A stretch of DNA of 64,000 nt from Perilla frutescens. Lineage: Eukaryota > Streptophyta > Magnoliopsida > Lamiales > Lamiaceae. How positions within the stretch are numbered: the stretch's first letter is position 1; each line of letters opens with the position of its first letter. The notes beneath the pieces were generated by a model. The model was not told the origin of the DNA. It made no database searches and saw only the letters and a list, made by a program, of their open reading frames with translations. The stretch spans positions 53,805,001 to 53,869,000 of the forward strand of contig BRKX01000007.1 in assembly GCA_026008535.1 (NCBI GenBank), read 5' to 3'. The position numbers were made by a program, and so were the translations under genes. Shown here in pieces: positions 45,405 through 56,299 of this stretch.

Positions 45405-46325
45405 TTGTGGCCTCTGCTACTACTGTTCTTGTGCTCCAGAATTTTGTTGGCATTTATTTGCGTAGTGACCCTGTCGGCCACACCAATAGCATTGGACACA
45501 TGGCCCAAAGTGATATATGTTACAAGTTGCGCATAACGGTGAATTCCCTTGATAACCTTGATATTTTGGCGCAACATTCACTTGCTCTGCAGGCCTTGGT
45601 CTAAAGTTCCTTCCTCCTTGATAGTTATGCTGAAAATTCTTCCCTTGATAACCTCGTTGTGGTCTATCCCACTTCCGTTTTCCCTTCTGATCCCCAGCTA
45701 CTGGTTGAGATACTGAAGTCTTTGATCTTCCCTGCATTGCCTCAATACTAAGTGCCCTACTCAGTATTTGACCATAGCTTGTTTCATCCTTTCCAATCAG
45801 TGCAGTGCCTATTTCCGGTTTCAAGCCCATGCGCAATTTTTCAATCATCTTTTCTTCTGTGTCTACTGTCTGTGATGCGTATTGAGATAACCTGTTAAAC
45901 TGCATATCATATTCTGCCACTGATCTGCTCCCCTGTTTGAGATTCCAGAACTCATTAGCCTTCTGATGCTGAAAATGTGCCGGTGTGTACTTTTGATACA
46001 AGATTGTCTTAAAGTTCTCCCATGTGAACACTTCCCCATCTGCATCAAATATTGTCCTTCAAACTGACTCCCATCAGAAATCTGCATTATCTACAAGTTG
46101 ATATAGAGCACAGGCCACCATTTCTTTATCACCACAATGCAAAAATCCAAATATCTTTTCAAGTGCTCGAACCCAATGTTCGGCTATGAGTGGATCCCTT
46201 TCTCCATTGAAAGTTGGGGGATTATGGCATCTGAACTCCATTTCAATTTGTAATCCCTGACCTTGCGGCTTATTCGGTACTTCCGGTACCGCCAAGTTCA
46301 CATTTCTTGGTCTTCCTCTTGGCAT
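45405..46325 (-). pseudogene. J gag
   Basis: Likely start MPRGRPRNVN at 46325. The gag core includes PPTFNGERDPLIAEHWVRAL, FTWENFKTILYQKYTPAHF, GSRSVAEYDMQFNRLSQYA and EKLRMGLKPEIGTALIG, then a basic Gly/Gln region and a CCHC zinc knuckle CYWCGRQGHYANKC. Stops: 46074 (ADF-stop-WES), about 46059 (ESV-stop-RTIF), and a pair after GAQEQ near 45417, beyond which the frame runs into the protease. Gag forms the particle and binds RNA. Confidence 0.93.
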
Positions 46326-46734
46326 TCTGCAACTAGTCAAATCTCCAATCGATCAACACTTGCGTAAAAATTCGTAAAGGAAATAAAAATAATAAACACA
46401 CATCTCGTAAAGGAAACAAAATGTAAATATGCAAAGCCTTCCAAAAAAATATATACACAACGTATATATAAATCTAAAAGATATCCTGAAATGAAACTTT
46501 TATATAAAAGAGTAGAGTACCACACATACATCATCTATACATCAAAAATATAATATACACCGTCTGGTCCACTAAGTCAAAAAGAGGCTAACTACGGAAT
46601 GCCTCATATCGGAACGGTCTTATAACTACGACAACGTTACTGACTAACAAAAGCAACTGAGCTAATGATACAACAAAATGTCAACGTCAGTATATACTGG
46701 ACTACTCAAACTACTACTATGACTATACATCTAT

Positions 46735-47410
46735 CTATGGAGATGACGGAATATACCAGTGCCCAGGATGCCCCTCCGCATCGAAATCACGTCGAAAGTG
46801 AAGCATCGTACTTGCAGATCCATCAGTTACTTCCATTGGTTTTTCATCTGGATCCTCCTCCGAGTTCTTCTCCTCTGCGATGGGCTCTAATTGGGTCCTG
46901 GATGGACCAGCCTCATCATCATGCAATCCTACAGTGATAAGTGGCGACTTTGGTGCAGGTGGTGCTGAACGATCCATCTCGATCGTCCTCTCAGCTGGTA
47001 AGACCGATGTAAATGGTACACTAAACATATCCACATCCTCCCCCACTATGGGTAATTGTGGAGCCACACATCGTCTATCTGCCCAAGTCCGTAGCACATA
47101 CGTGAAGAATCTCGAGAAATAGACTTTTTCTCCAAAAGTAGATGGAGATCTCTCTGAAAAAAATATCAGCAACTCTTGCAGCCCATGGTCTCCAGGCTTG
47201 AGGTAGTCCAATAATATATCTCGCTGTAGCCTCTACCTCTGTAATACCACTGATACCCGAGACAGTCATCCATAAAGTCACAAAACGTGCGGTGAACTCT
47301 GGCACATACTCCCCTGGTCTATTAATACATGCACGGAACCTCTTAATCCACTCATCCATTGTAACACGAGTACGACACCTCTTCCGAGGTCTCACCTGCT
47401 ATCCCGCCAT
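46735..47410 (-). pseudogene. J extra ORF between 5' LTR and gag
   Basis: An ATG at 47410 opens MAG-stop-QVRPRKRC, then DEWIKRFRACINRPGEYVPE, FTARFVTLWMTVSGI and EVEATARYIIGLPQAW. After a frameshift between 47211 and 47075 come VYFSRFFTYVLRTWADRR and an acidic, Pro-rich tail (EEKNSEEDPDEKPMEV) ending SASTMLHFRRDFDAEG at stop 46735. The F.ARF..LW...GI...E..RYI.GLP pattern vaguely recalls retrotransposon gag proteins. It precedes gag by about 0.4 kb. I do not recognise the family; accessory pre-gag ORFs exist in some plant Ty3/gypsy elements. Confidence 0.6.
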
Positions 47411-47968
47411 CTAATTAGCACAATTTCTCAATCAGTCTACGTTCAAACATTTTCACAAATTCTTACAAGTTTAGGCTAAGTTCAACAACTACAGGCTAAG
47501 TTCATCTTAAGTTCTCAAATTCCAAGTCAAAGTACTCATCTAGAGCATAAACATCAAATACAAATCAACAATCAATGTGTGCAATCAACATATGCCAATC
47601 ATTCATAAGTATACCCAAAGCATAGATAAACAAATTCCTCACATGTATACAATAGAATCAGCATGGTTTAACACAAAATCCTGTATGCCCACATGCATAT
47701 TTCATTCTCATAACCAGTAAGTAATTAGTGTAAGATTCAATCTTTCAAGGTATTCCTGCCAACATGGCAAATAACAATCTTTCATTTCCAAACAAACTTA
47801 ACATTTCACCAATTTATGTAAACTTTTAAAATCTAAAAATAGCATAAAAACATGCGTACCTTTTAGCTATTGCGTGAGTGACGAGCTAAGGACTTTTATA
47901 ATATCACACGGGAATTTAATGAAAAAGAAAAATAAAATAATTTAACCCAACAGGTTTGCAGAGTTGCA

Positions 47969-47987
47969 AGACCTGCTCTGATACTGC
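47969..47987 (-). promoter_or_regulatory. Primer-binding site of J
   Basis: The minus strand inside the 5' LTR reads AGTATCAGAGCAGGTC, one change from the initiator-Met tRNA complement. The leader from here to 47411 holds no coding sequence. Confidence 0.85.
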
Positions 47988-47989
47988 TC

Positions 47990-50264
47990 TGTAGCACCCC
48001 AATCCCGAAAGACCGTGGAAATGGACGCCACGGGGGTGGGAATTAAGAAGCGGGAAAGAAAGGGGGTAACCTGATTAACAAAATCTCAAAAGAAAACTCA
48101 GAATAATCAAACATGTTGTATAATAATATATACCTATTCATAACACCAAGATCAGAGCTCTTAGTGTTTAACAAAAGGATATTACAAGCGCGGAGACTTC
48201 ATTATCAACGGAATACTTAACAAAAAGAGACAATGACAAAAACACGTAAATAACAAAAGTCCATCTCTCAGCATCGTCACATCCACGCGCCAGCCTACTG
48301 ACCTGAAAAATATTTGAAAATGTTTGGGCTGAGTACTAGTGCACTCAGTGGGCAAGTTTTTACAATTCAAGTTATGCAAATCATTTTGTTAAAGTAATCT
48401 ATATGTGTTCATGCAGGTAATGAAGCTTAGGAGGTTTTAAAATTTAAAGCAACCTAAGTTCACCAAAATATTTTATAATGAAGCGCTTAAGAGTATAACC
48501 AGTCACTACCCGCAACCCGTACTACATCACCACGCGTAAAGTTGAGTATGGCCAAGTATAAGTGTTTCATTTTAGTCTCATCGACAAGGAGCAGGGCATG
48601 ACAAATAATGCATGCATACTATAGCTACTCACATTGACACAACGCTGGTATATGACACTCCGACAATATGCAGTAGCACGTAAATATTTAACACAGATAG
48701 TCACGTATGCAATTTTAACAAAGCAGAGCTTATTAGCTCGAAAGATACCATTTAGAAAGATATAATAGCCCACCTAGAAAGAAGATAAGCTTTCAAATTC
48801 TGGGTTTGTTTTGCTCAGGTTCTGCTTGCTCTTCTAGGCCTACAATAACCAATCTTTGTTTAGTTTAACTAAATAACCCATCTCAAAGACTTAATCCCTA
48901 ATATTCCTTTTAATATATATTTGATCTACTCTATTATTTTATTACACATTTAAAATAATAGTTATTTCACAAATAGAAATTTTAATTCACTAATTACTAT
49001 TGATACCTAATTAAATGCATTGCCTTAACCTATAGAAAATATAACTTATGCACATTACCATAATTAATCTGATAATTTTAAAATATTAAACTACTTTGAG
49101 CATTAATTAATTTACTGATAATACAAATTCTATTCTAAAAACTAAACTACAAATCTATAACTTTTTTTAACTAGTTAGATTTAATCGAATCCTTTCTCTG
49201 CATCAAATATAAATCTTAGGTCTGAATCTCATTTTGCTAATATTATTATTATTATTATTTTTTTTAATCATACAATATAACTTTAGTTATTAATATAATA
49301 ATTCGACAACTAACAATTTGACATGCTTGAACTAAACTAAAGTAGTATTTATGAGATTAGTGAAGTCTATTGATTAACATGCTTAAACATTAATTAAATA
49401 TACAAAATTTGATGCATAGTTCTTAATTAGTGAAAGGATATAAATTTAGCATGTACTAAATTAATTCAATTCGTGATATGCAAAATCAATAATGTTTGGA
49501 AATTAAATTATGAAATTGGTATATGAGTACTTGAAATAGTTTAAGTAAAATAAATCATCGAAACAAAAATTTACCTTCAAGTCTTGTGAAATTTATTTAT
49601 TTCTAATGTACATATATTGGATTTTTTTTCTCTCTGCAAACTATGCTGAAAAATAGGCTAAAAGAATTGCAACCTTATTATTTTGATTAGTGCATGACTC
49701 ATCATCCACCCCCTCAAGCCACATCATCTATAATTTCCTTAAAGACACGTATAACTACTAGAGACACCACAAGTGGAAGCAACTAAATATACTATATCTA
49801 ATTAATTGTCTATATATATACATATTAAAATATTATTATTTCCTACTTTAGCAAGAGGAATATATGCATATGTATATACGTATTAATGTATATATATATA
49901 TTTTAAATATATATAAATAAATAAATAATTGATATGCATACACACATATATATGTTCATTTTTTTATGCATATGTATTTGTCACAATAATCTATTACACT
50001 TAGTAAATAAATTTTAATTAATCAAATTAAGTGCATATCTAGGGTTCTAAATTAAATACGGGAATGTTCTAAGGGTATTTCTAACACACTCAATGGACAC
50101 ACATCACCTAAAAATGTGACCTAGAAGGGTCTGTTTTCTTTCCTAGATTATCCTTATGGTTAGCATATGATATATATATTTTTAATACCAAAAAGTTTTG
50201 GCTATCTAACTATTAGATATATATTCCTAATTAAATTTAGAAAATAAAATTTTGGGGTATTACA
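47990..50264 (-). repeat. 5' LTR of J (2275 bp)
   Basis: Homologous over its length to 39793-41821; about 11 differences in a 133-bp stretch compared by eye. The hairpin motif is at 48329-48352. About 246 bp of AT-rich sequence at 49785-50040 has no counterpart in the other LTR. Confidence 0.93.
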
Positions 50265-50269
50265 ATCTC

Positions 50270-51091
50270 ATTTGATTCAAGACTTTCGTCATTCTAATTC
50301 TTGCTATACTGCAGATACATACAACTGAGCTTTCTTTCTCCCCCTCCCACAGTTCAAGTTTCAAGCATCGTCTAAAGCTGTGAAAGTCCTAACTGAGAAG
50401 AAGATATTAAAGAGTCAATCTACCAGCTAGTTGTTGAAGAATCCAGCAAGAGCAAGGTTCTCAGTTCACGATATTCAACGATCAACTACTCAACTCAACT
50501 CAAGGAGCACAATAGTTGATACAAGTTTCAAGACTGTATTCTTGAAGATTGAAAGAGATCTAAAATCTTGTAAAGAAGGGCAATAACACCTAACTCCCTA
50601 GCCAATAGTTGGGGACTGCAAGTATGAGCTGTCGAAACCGGCTGAGGAGACCTTAGCTCCATGAGAACTGCCATTTTCAGGACAGCACTAGTTGAAAAGG
50701 TAACCGTGACTCTGCGAGAGTTGCCATTTCCAGGTTCAACCTGTCTTCATTGTGTAATTGTAATAAAAAAACTTTACCATTACATAGTGAATTGCCCTTT
50801 TCAGTAAGAAAGAAAGGACATAGAAGTTTAAGCTTCGAACCTCTATAAACTTCTTGTGTGTTGTACTTATTGCTATCTATTTGCATCTCTCAACTGCATA
50901 TGAATCTCACACAAGCTGCACTTATAAGCTAACTATTCTTCTCAACTGTCTAAGTGCATTGATAAGTTTCACACGTGAGTCAAGGGCCCTATCTATTCCG
51001 CATTTGATTTAAAAATTTTTGAGTCAGTTTATTCACCCCCCTCTAAACTGACTTCGACTCGCCCGAGACCAACAAGTGGTATCAGAGCGGT
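50270..51091 (+). repeat. Copia I 5' LTR, right segment, and PBS
   Basis: Continues the LTR after the J insertion and ends GAGACCAACA at 51074; AGTGGTATCAGAGCGG (51075-51090) is a perfect initiator-Met PBS core. The LTR starts at 38832. Confidence 0.85.
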
Positions 51092-51163
51092 TGATTCTAA
51101 GGATCAGCCATTTCTACAGATCAACTGAATCAGATCTACTTATTTGTGCTAACATTTCAAGCT

Positions 51164-52319
51164 ATGGGAAACCATAAGCTACCTCTATTTTTAGTTGAGA
51201 ACTATGATAACTGAAGCAGGAGAATGAAGACACATCTCTGCTCGATCCACGAGAATATATGGGAAGTTATGAAAAAAGGTCCGATCACCATTATGATGGA
51301 CAATGAAGCCCACATTGTTGATATTAATCAATCAACAAGGATCTTGAAACCAACTTATCTTCTCACCAGTGAAGAGAAGAAGTTGAAGAATCTAGAGTTC
51401 GTTACACAAGCCACACTCTTCCAAACTCTAGATAAAGATAAAATGAAGGATATTAAAAACTGCTGAACTACCAAAGAGATATGGGACTTGCTAGCTGATC
51501 TTTGCCAGGAGTCTGAAGTCATCAAATGAAACAAGCTTCAACTAGTAGTCGACCAATAGGATTCCTTCAAGATGCAATCCGACGAGACCATCTCGAGGTT
51601 TGAAACAAGATTTCTATGTATAATCAGTGAGATGACCAACCTGGGAAGAAGCTATCCCAATTGTGAGATAAATTCCAAAATTCTAGATAATCTCACAGAA
51701 GAATGGAATATAAAAGTGATAGCTACCAAGGAATCGAGAAACTTGAACAGTATCAGTCCCAGAGAACTATTTGGCTCTCTTAAAGCTCATGAGTACAACC
51801 TAAATTGGAAAAGAGAAGCATCTACATCATCAGCTCAAGATGTAGACTTTTATGGCAAAAGAAACCGGTTTAGAGAAGCTCGAGGAAGAAATAGCTTCCG
51901 ACCTAGAAGCTCACCAGCAAGAGAGAATGAAGGAGGATCAACAACTGATCAAAGGCGAGACGCAACTGAAAAAAAGGAGAACCTGTCTAAAGACATCAAT
52001 GATCAAATTCAGTCAGTAACAAGGTTGCTTGAAAAGCTAAAGAAAATCAAGGATCAAAAATCAGTTTCACCTCAAACTAATGATGTCTCGAAAGGAGAAA
52101 GAAACGAGCAGCCAACTGAACAATCAGCTAAACAGTCTAGGGGAGCCAACCAAAGCTTAGGTGAATGCTTTCACTGCCACAAATAAGGACACTACAGATA
52201 TGAGTGTCCAGAGCTCCCTGAGGATAAGAAAGCTAAGGTGAAGAGAAGCTTCCTCAAAAGGAAGATTATGATTGTAAACTCTGAGAATGCCATGCTTGAT
52301 GAATTAGACTACCTATCTA
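51164..52319 (+). pseudogene. Copia I gag
   Basis: A single frame from ATG 51164: MGNHKLPLFLVENYDN-stop-SR, RMKTHLCSIHENIWEVM, KEIWDLLADLCQ, a central gag_UBN2-like block with TISRFETRFLCIISEM, LTEEWNIKVIATKESRNL and LFGSLKAHEYNL, a basic region, and a zinc knuckle CFHCHK-stop-GHYRYEC. Five or so stops; the first replaces the Trp of the usual YxxWxxRM motif. The frame ends just after LDELDYLSRML. Protease and pol of element I are absent because sequence switches to copia K near 52320. Confidence 0.88.
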
Positions 52320-53504
52320 GAATGCTATAAAGACTGGATAAGAAATCTGAACATTTTTCTTACTGCTGAAAACTTCAAGTTTGTACTTGATGAAGAATGT
52401 CCACAAAAGCCAGATGAGCATTCTAGTGAGGAGCAAAAGGTAGCTTATAGTAAGTGGGTTAGAGCTGATGAGATGGCACGTTGCTACATGCTTGCCTTTA
52501 TGTCAAGTATGTTGCAAGATCAACATCAGTGTATGAAAACCGTTTATGATATAATGCTCAACCTTAAGGAGCTCTTCGGATACCAAAATTGCTCAGCTCC
52601 ATATTTGACTATGAGAAATCTGATGAGCACTAAGATGTCAGATTCTACACTGGTACGAAATCACGTTCTCCAGATGATGGGCTTCCTGTCAGAGATTGAG
52701 ACCCTAAGTAGCGAATTGGACGTCGAGTCCCAAATCGACATTGTGCTTCACAGTTTGTCTCTGAGGTTTGAGCAGTTCAGGCTGACCTTGAATATGATAA
52801 AGAAGGATGTTACTTTATCAGAACTACTCATGGATCTTCAGTCAGCTGAGCATCTCTAAAAGGGAAGCTCGGATGCGCACCAAACTAGGACGTCTTCTTC
52901 TAGTGTTAAGAAGAAGAGATACGTAGATAAGAAAGCTGTAAAGGAGGTGCCTAAAGACCCTAAAGATAAGAAGAGTAAAGCCAAGGTACAATCGGAGGAC
53001 TTCAAATTGAAGTCGAAGTGTTTCATGTGTGGTCAGCATGGACATTTGAAATCAGTGTGTCCTAACAAAAGGAAGAAGAAGGGTATGTCTCACTCTTTGG
53101 TTGTTGAAACATGTTTAGCTAATTGTTCTATCCAGTCATGGGTAGTAGATGCTAGAGCTACTGATCATGTTTGCATGTCCTTACAGGGGTTCTTGGTGAA
53201 AAGGCAGCTGAGTGAAGGCGAGATTACCGTCTACATGGGCAATGCTATGAAAGTGGCGGCTATTGTAGTGGGAGACGTGAATTTACCCTTTAGTAGTGAT
53301 ATGATTCTTCTTTTAAAGGATTGTCTTTATGTGCCTGGTTTTAGGCGAAACTTGATTTTTGTTTCTAGGTTATTTATGAATGGATATTCTGTTACTTTTG
53401 ATAGCAAGGTCGTTATCTTAAATAGAAAATATTTTATCTATTCTGGCACATTAGATGGACATCTTTACATACTTAATCCTATGCAAAACACTACACAAAT
53501 GTAA
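52320..53504 (+). pseudogene. Copia K gag and protease
   Basis: Gag motifs: DWIRNLNIFLTAENFKFVLD, MLQDQHQCMKTVYDIMLNLK, FGYQNCSAPYLTMRNLMSTK, LSSELDVESQIDIVLHSL. Stop 52857. The frame resumes with a zinc knuckle CFMCGQHGHLKSVC and the protease loop SWVVDARATDHVC, in which the usual D-S-G-A reads D-A-R-A. LYVPGFRRNLIFVSRL follows, then a stop at 53502. Same frame throughout. Confidence 0.88.
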
Positions 53505-56221
53505 TTATTAAATACATCGATCATTAACCCTAATAAAAGGAAAGAACCTTCAGAACTGAATCAAACTTATCTTTGGCATCTAAGACATGGTTATATTAAC
53601 TTTAAGAGGATATAAAGACTGATAAATGATGGACCATTGTCTTCATTGGTCTTGGAAATGTTTCCTTTGTGTAAATCCTGCTTGGAAGGTAAAATGACTA
53701 AGTGACCCTTTTCATCTAAAGGAAATAGATCTAAAGAGGTACTAGATTTGATTCACTCTGACTTATGTGGCCCTATATCAGTTTAGGCTCGAGGAGGGTA
53801 CGGGTATTTCATCACGTTCATTGATGATTACTCAAGGTATTGATACATTTACCTGTTGCGTCGCAAGTCTGAGTGTTTTGAGACATTCCAAACATTTCGG
53901 GCGGAAGCGGAGAAACAAATAGGTAAAAGTATCAAGGCACTTCATTCTGATCGTCGTGGTGAGTACCTCTCGACTAAATTTAGGGATTACTTAGCAGAGC
54001 ATGGGATTACATCCCAGTTGACTGTGTATGACACTCCACAACAGAACAGCGTAGCTGAAAGAAGGAATAGAACATTATTAGAGATGGTTAGATCGATGAT
54101 GAGCTATTCAGAATTGCCTGTTTCAATCTGGGATATGCCCTGAAAACAACAGCCTATATTCTTAACATGGTTCCTTCTAAATCAGTTCCTCACACGCCCC
54201 TAGAACTATAGACTGGTCAAAAACCTAGTCTAGGTCACGTTCGGATATGGGGCAGTCCAGCATACGTGCTAGATAAGTAGGCTGATAAACTGGCGCCACA
54301 TTCGGAGGTAAGGTTGTTCATTGAGTATCTGAAAGGAATGAGAGGTGGTTTATTTTATAGTCCTAAAGATCAGAAGGTCATTGTCAGTACCAATGCCCGA
54401 TTCTTAGAGAAAGACTATGTAATAAATCACAAACCTAGGAGCGAGATCATTCTTGAGGAGCTTTGAAGTGGGAACGCAAATCCTACACCATATGTACAAG
54501 AAGAGGAACCACCAATAACTTTACAACGTGTCACGGAAGTATGGAAAAAGCCTCATTATAGTGGGAGGGTTGTTCGACAACCTGATAGATTCATTAGTTT
54601 GGGAGAATCTTTGGATTTCCCTGAAGGACTGAATGAATTCGATCCCAAGACCTATGACAAGGCAGTATAATACAAAGATGCAGATTCTTGGAAAATTATA
54701 ATGGAATCTGAGATTGGATATATGGAACACAATCAAGTCTGGGAACTTGTAGAACCACCTGATAGGGTAAAACCCATTGGATGCAAGTAGATTTACAAAC
54801 GAAAGAAAGGATCTGACGGGAAGGTTGAAACCTTCAAAGCTAGATTGGTGGTGAAAGGCTATACTCATAAAGAAGGGATTGATTATGAGAAAACCTTTTC
54901 ACCAGTTGCAATGCTTAAGTCGATCCGGATTCTCTTGTCTATTGCCACTCATTTCAATTATGAGATATGATAAATTGATGTCAAGACAGCTATCCTGAAT
55001 GGAAGTCTTGAGGAAAACATCCATATGAAGCAACTAGAGGGGTTCATTGCTAAAGGCCAAGAACACTTAGTGTGCAAGCTTAAGAGATCCATTTATTGAC
55101 TTAAGCAAGCATCATGGTCTTGAAACATCTGGTTCGATGAGTTTATCCAGTTATATGGATTCATCCAAAGCCCGGATAAGAGCTGTGTGTACAAAAAGAG
55201 TAACGGAAATATGGTGGCATTACTAGTACTGTATATTGATGATATCTTGCTTATTAGAAACAATAAGAAGGTATTATCGAACATAAGGGTGTGGCTGTCC
55301 AAGTAGTTCGATGTGAAGGATTTGGGAGAAGCTGGACACGTCCTAGGCATTAAGATTATTCAAGATCACCAGAAGAGGATATTGTGCTTGTTCCAGGCGA
55401 ACTATATCGATACAGTTCTAGCTAGGTTTAGTATACAAAACTCCAAGAAAGGTTTTATACTTTTTAGGCATGGAATTCATCTATCCAAGGATATGTGTCC
55501 CAAGACACAGACTGAGATAGATGAGATGAAGGGGGCTCCATATGCTTCGGCTGTGGAGAGCCTCATATATGCTATGTTATGCACTAGGCCTGATATATGT
55601 TATGCGGTTGGCATGGTGAGTAGATATTAGTCTAACCCTGGTAAAGGACAATAGACTGCAGTAAAGAATATTCTCAAGTACCTGAAAAGGAGTAGAGATT
55701 ATGTGATAGTGTACCGCGGTGATAGTCTCGTTTCTTTGGGTTACACGGACTCAGATTTCCAAGCCAATAAAGATCAGAGTAAATCTACCTCAAGCTATGT
55801 GTTTACCTTGGGACCCAGAGCTATTGCATAGAAGAACATCATACAGAAATGCATAGCTGACTCTACCATAGAAACTGAATATGTAGCTGTCTCTGAGGCT
55901 GCAAAGGAAGCCGTCTGGCTCCGGAGCTTCTTGTTAGACTTGAGCATGGTTCCTGATTTGCCTAGGAGTATCATGATATATTGTGATAACTCTAGTGCAG
56001 TGGCAAATTCGAAGGAACCCAGAGCCCATAAGGTAAGTAAACATATAGAGAAAAAGTGTCATCTTATACGAGAAATCGTTAAGAGAGGAGATATTGCAGT
56101 GGTCAAGATTGCATCGGAGGACAACCTGGCTGATCCATTCATGAAGAGCCTGCCAGTTAAGGCCTTTGATGTTCATGTTGAGAAAATGGGAGTGAGATGC
56201 AGACCCGGGATTACGTTTTGA
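53505..56221 (+). pseudogene. Copia K integrase, reverse transcriptase and RNase H
   Basis: GAG-pre-integrase LWHLRHGYINFKRI, CKSCLEGKM, LDLIHSDLCGPIS (integrase Asp), LHSDRRGEYLS (Asp), QQNSVAERRNRTLLEM (Glu). A frameshift near 54130 is followed by RT (SWKIIMESEIG, DVKTAILNG, catalytic YIDDILL) and RNase H (YTDSDFQ, TEYVAVSEAAKEAVWL, YCDNSSAVANS, DNLADPFMKS) to TGA 56219. At least a dozen stops, most at positions where copia B has Trp, Gln or Arg. Confidence 0.92.
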
Positions 56222-56286
56222 GATATGTGTATAGTTTAAGAGTTTTGCCTAGTTTGTATGCTGTACTTAAAAGACATGCTTTAAGT

Positions 56287-56299
56287 AAAAGTGGGAGAT
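56287..56299 (+). promoter_or_regulatory. Copia K polypurine tract
   Basis: AAAAGTGGGAGAT precedes the LTR start TGTTAGGATTG, the classical copia PPT. Confidence 0.92.

Larger units (their letters stand above)
39793..50264 (-). mobile_element. Tekay-type chromovirus J, nearly complete, inserted in copia I LTR
   Basis: LTRs lie at 39793-41821 and 47990-50264. A perfect 5-bp TSD ATCTC occurs at 39788-39792 and 50265-50269. PBS, gag, protease, RT, RNase H, integrase, chromodomain and PPT lie on the minus strand in canonical order, plus an extra ORF before gag. Pol has single stops rather than wholesale decay, which makes J the best preserved element of the window. Confidence 0.95.

Noticed and set aside
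46665..47122. Plus-strand ORFs over the J pre-gag region
   Set aside because: They are shadows of the minus-strand accessory ORF, whose frame has a plausible ATG and protein-like composition.
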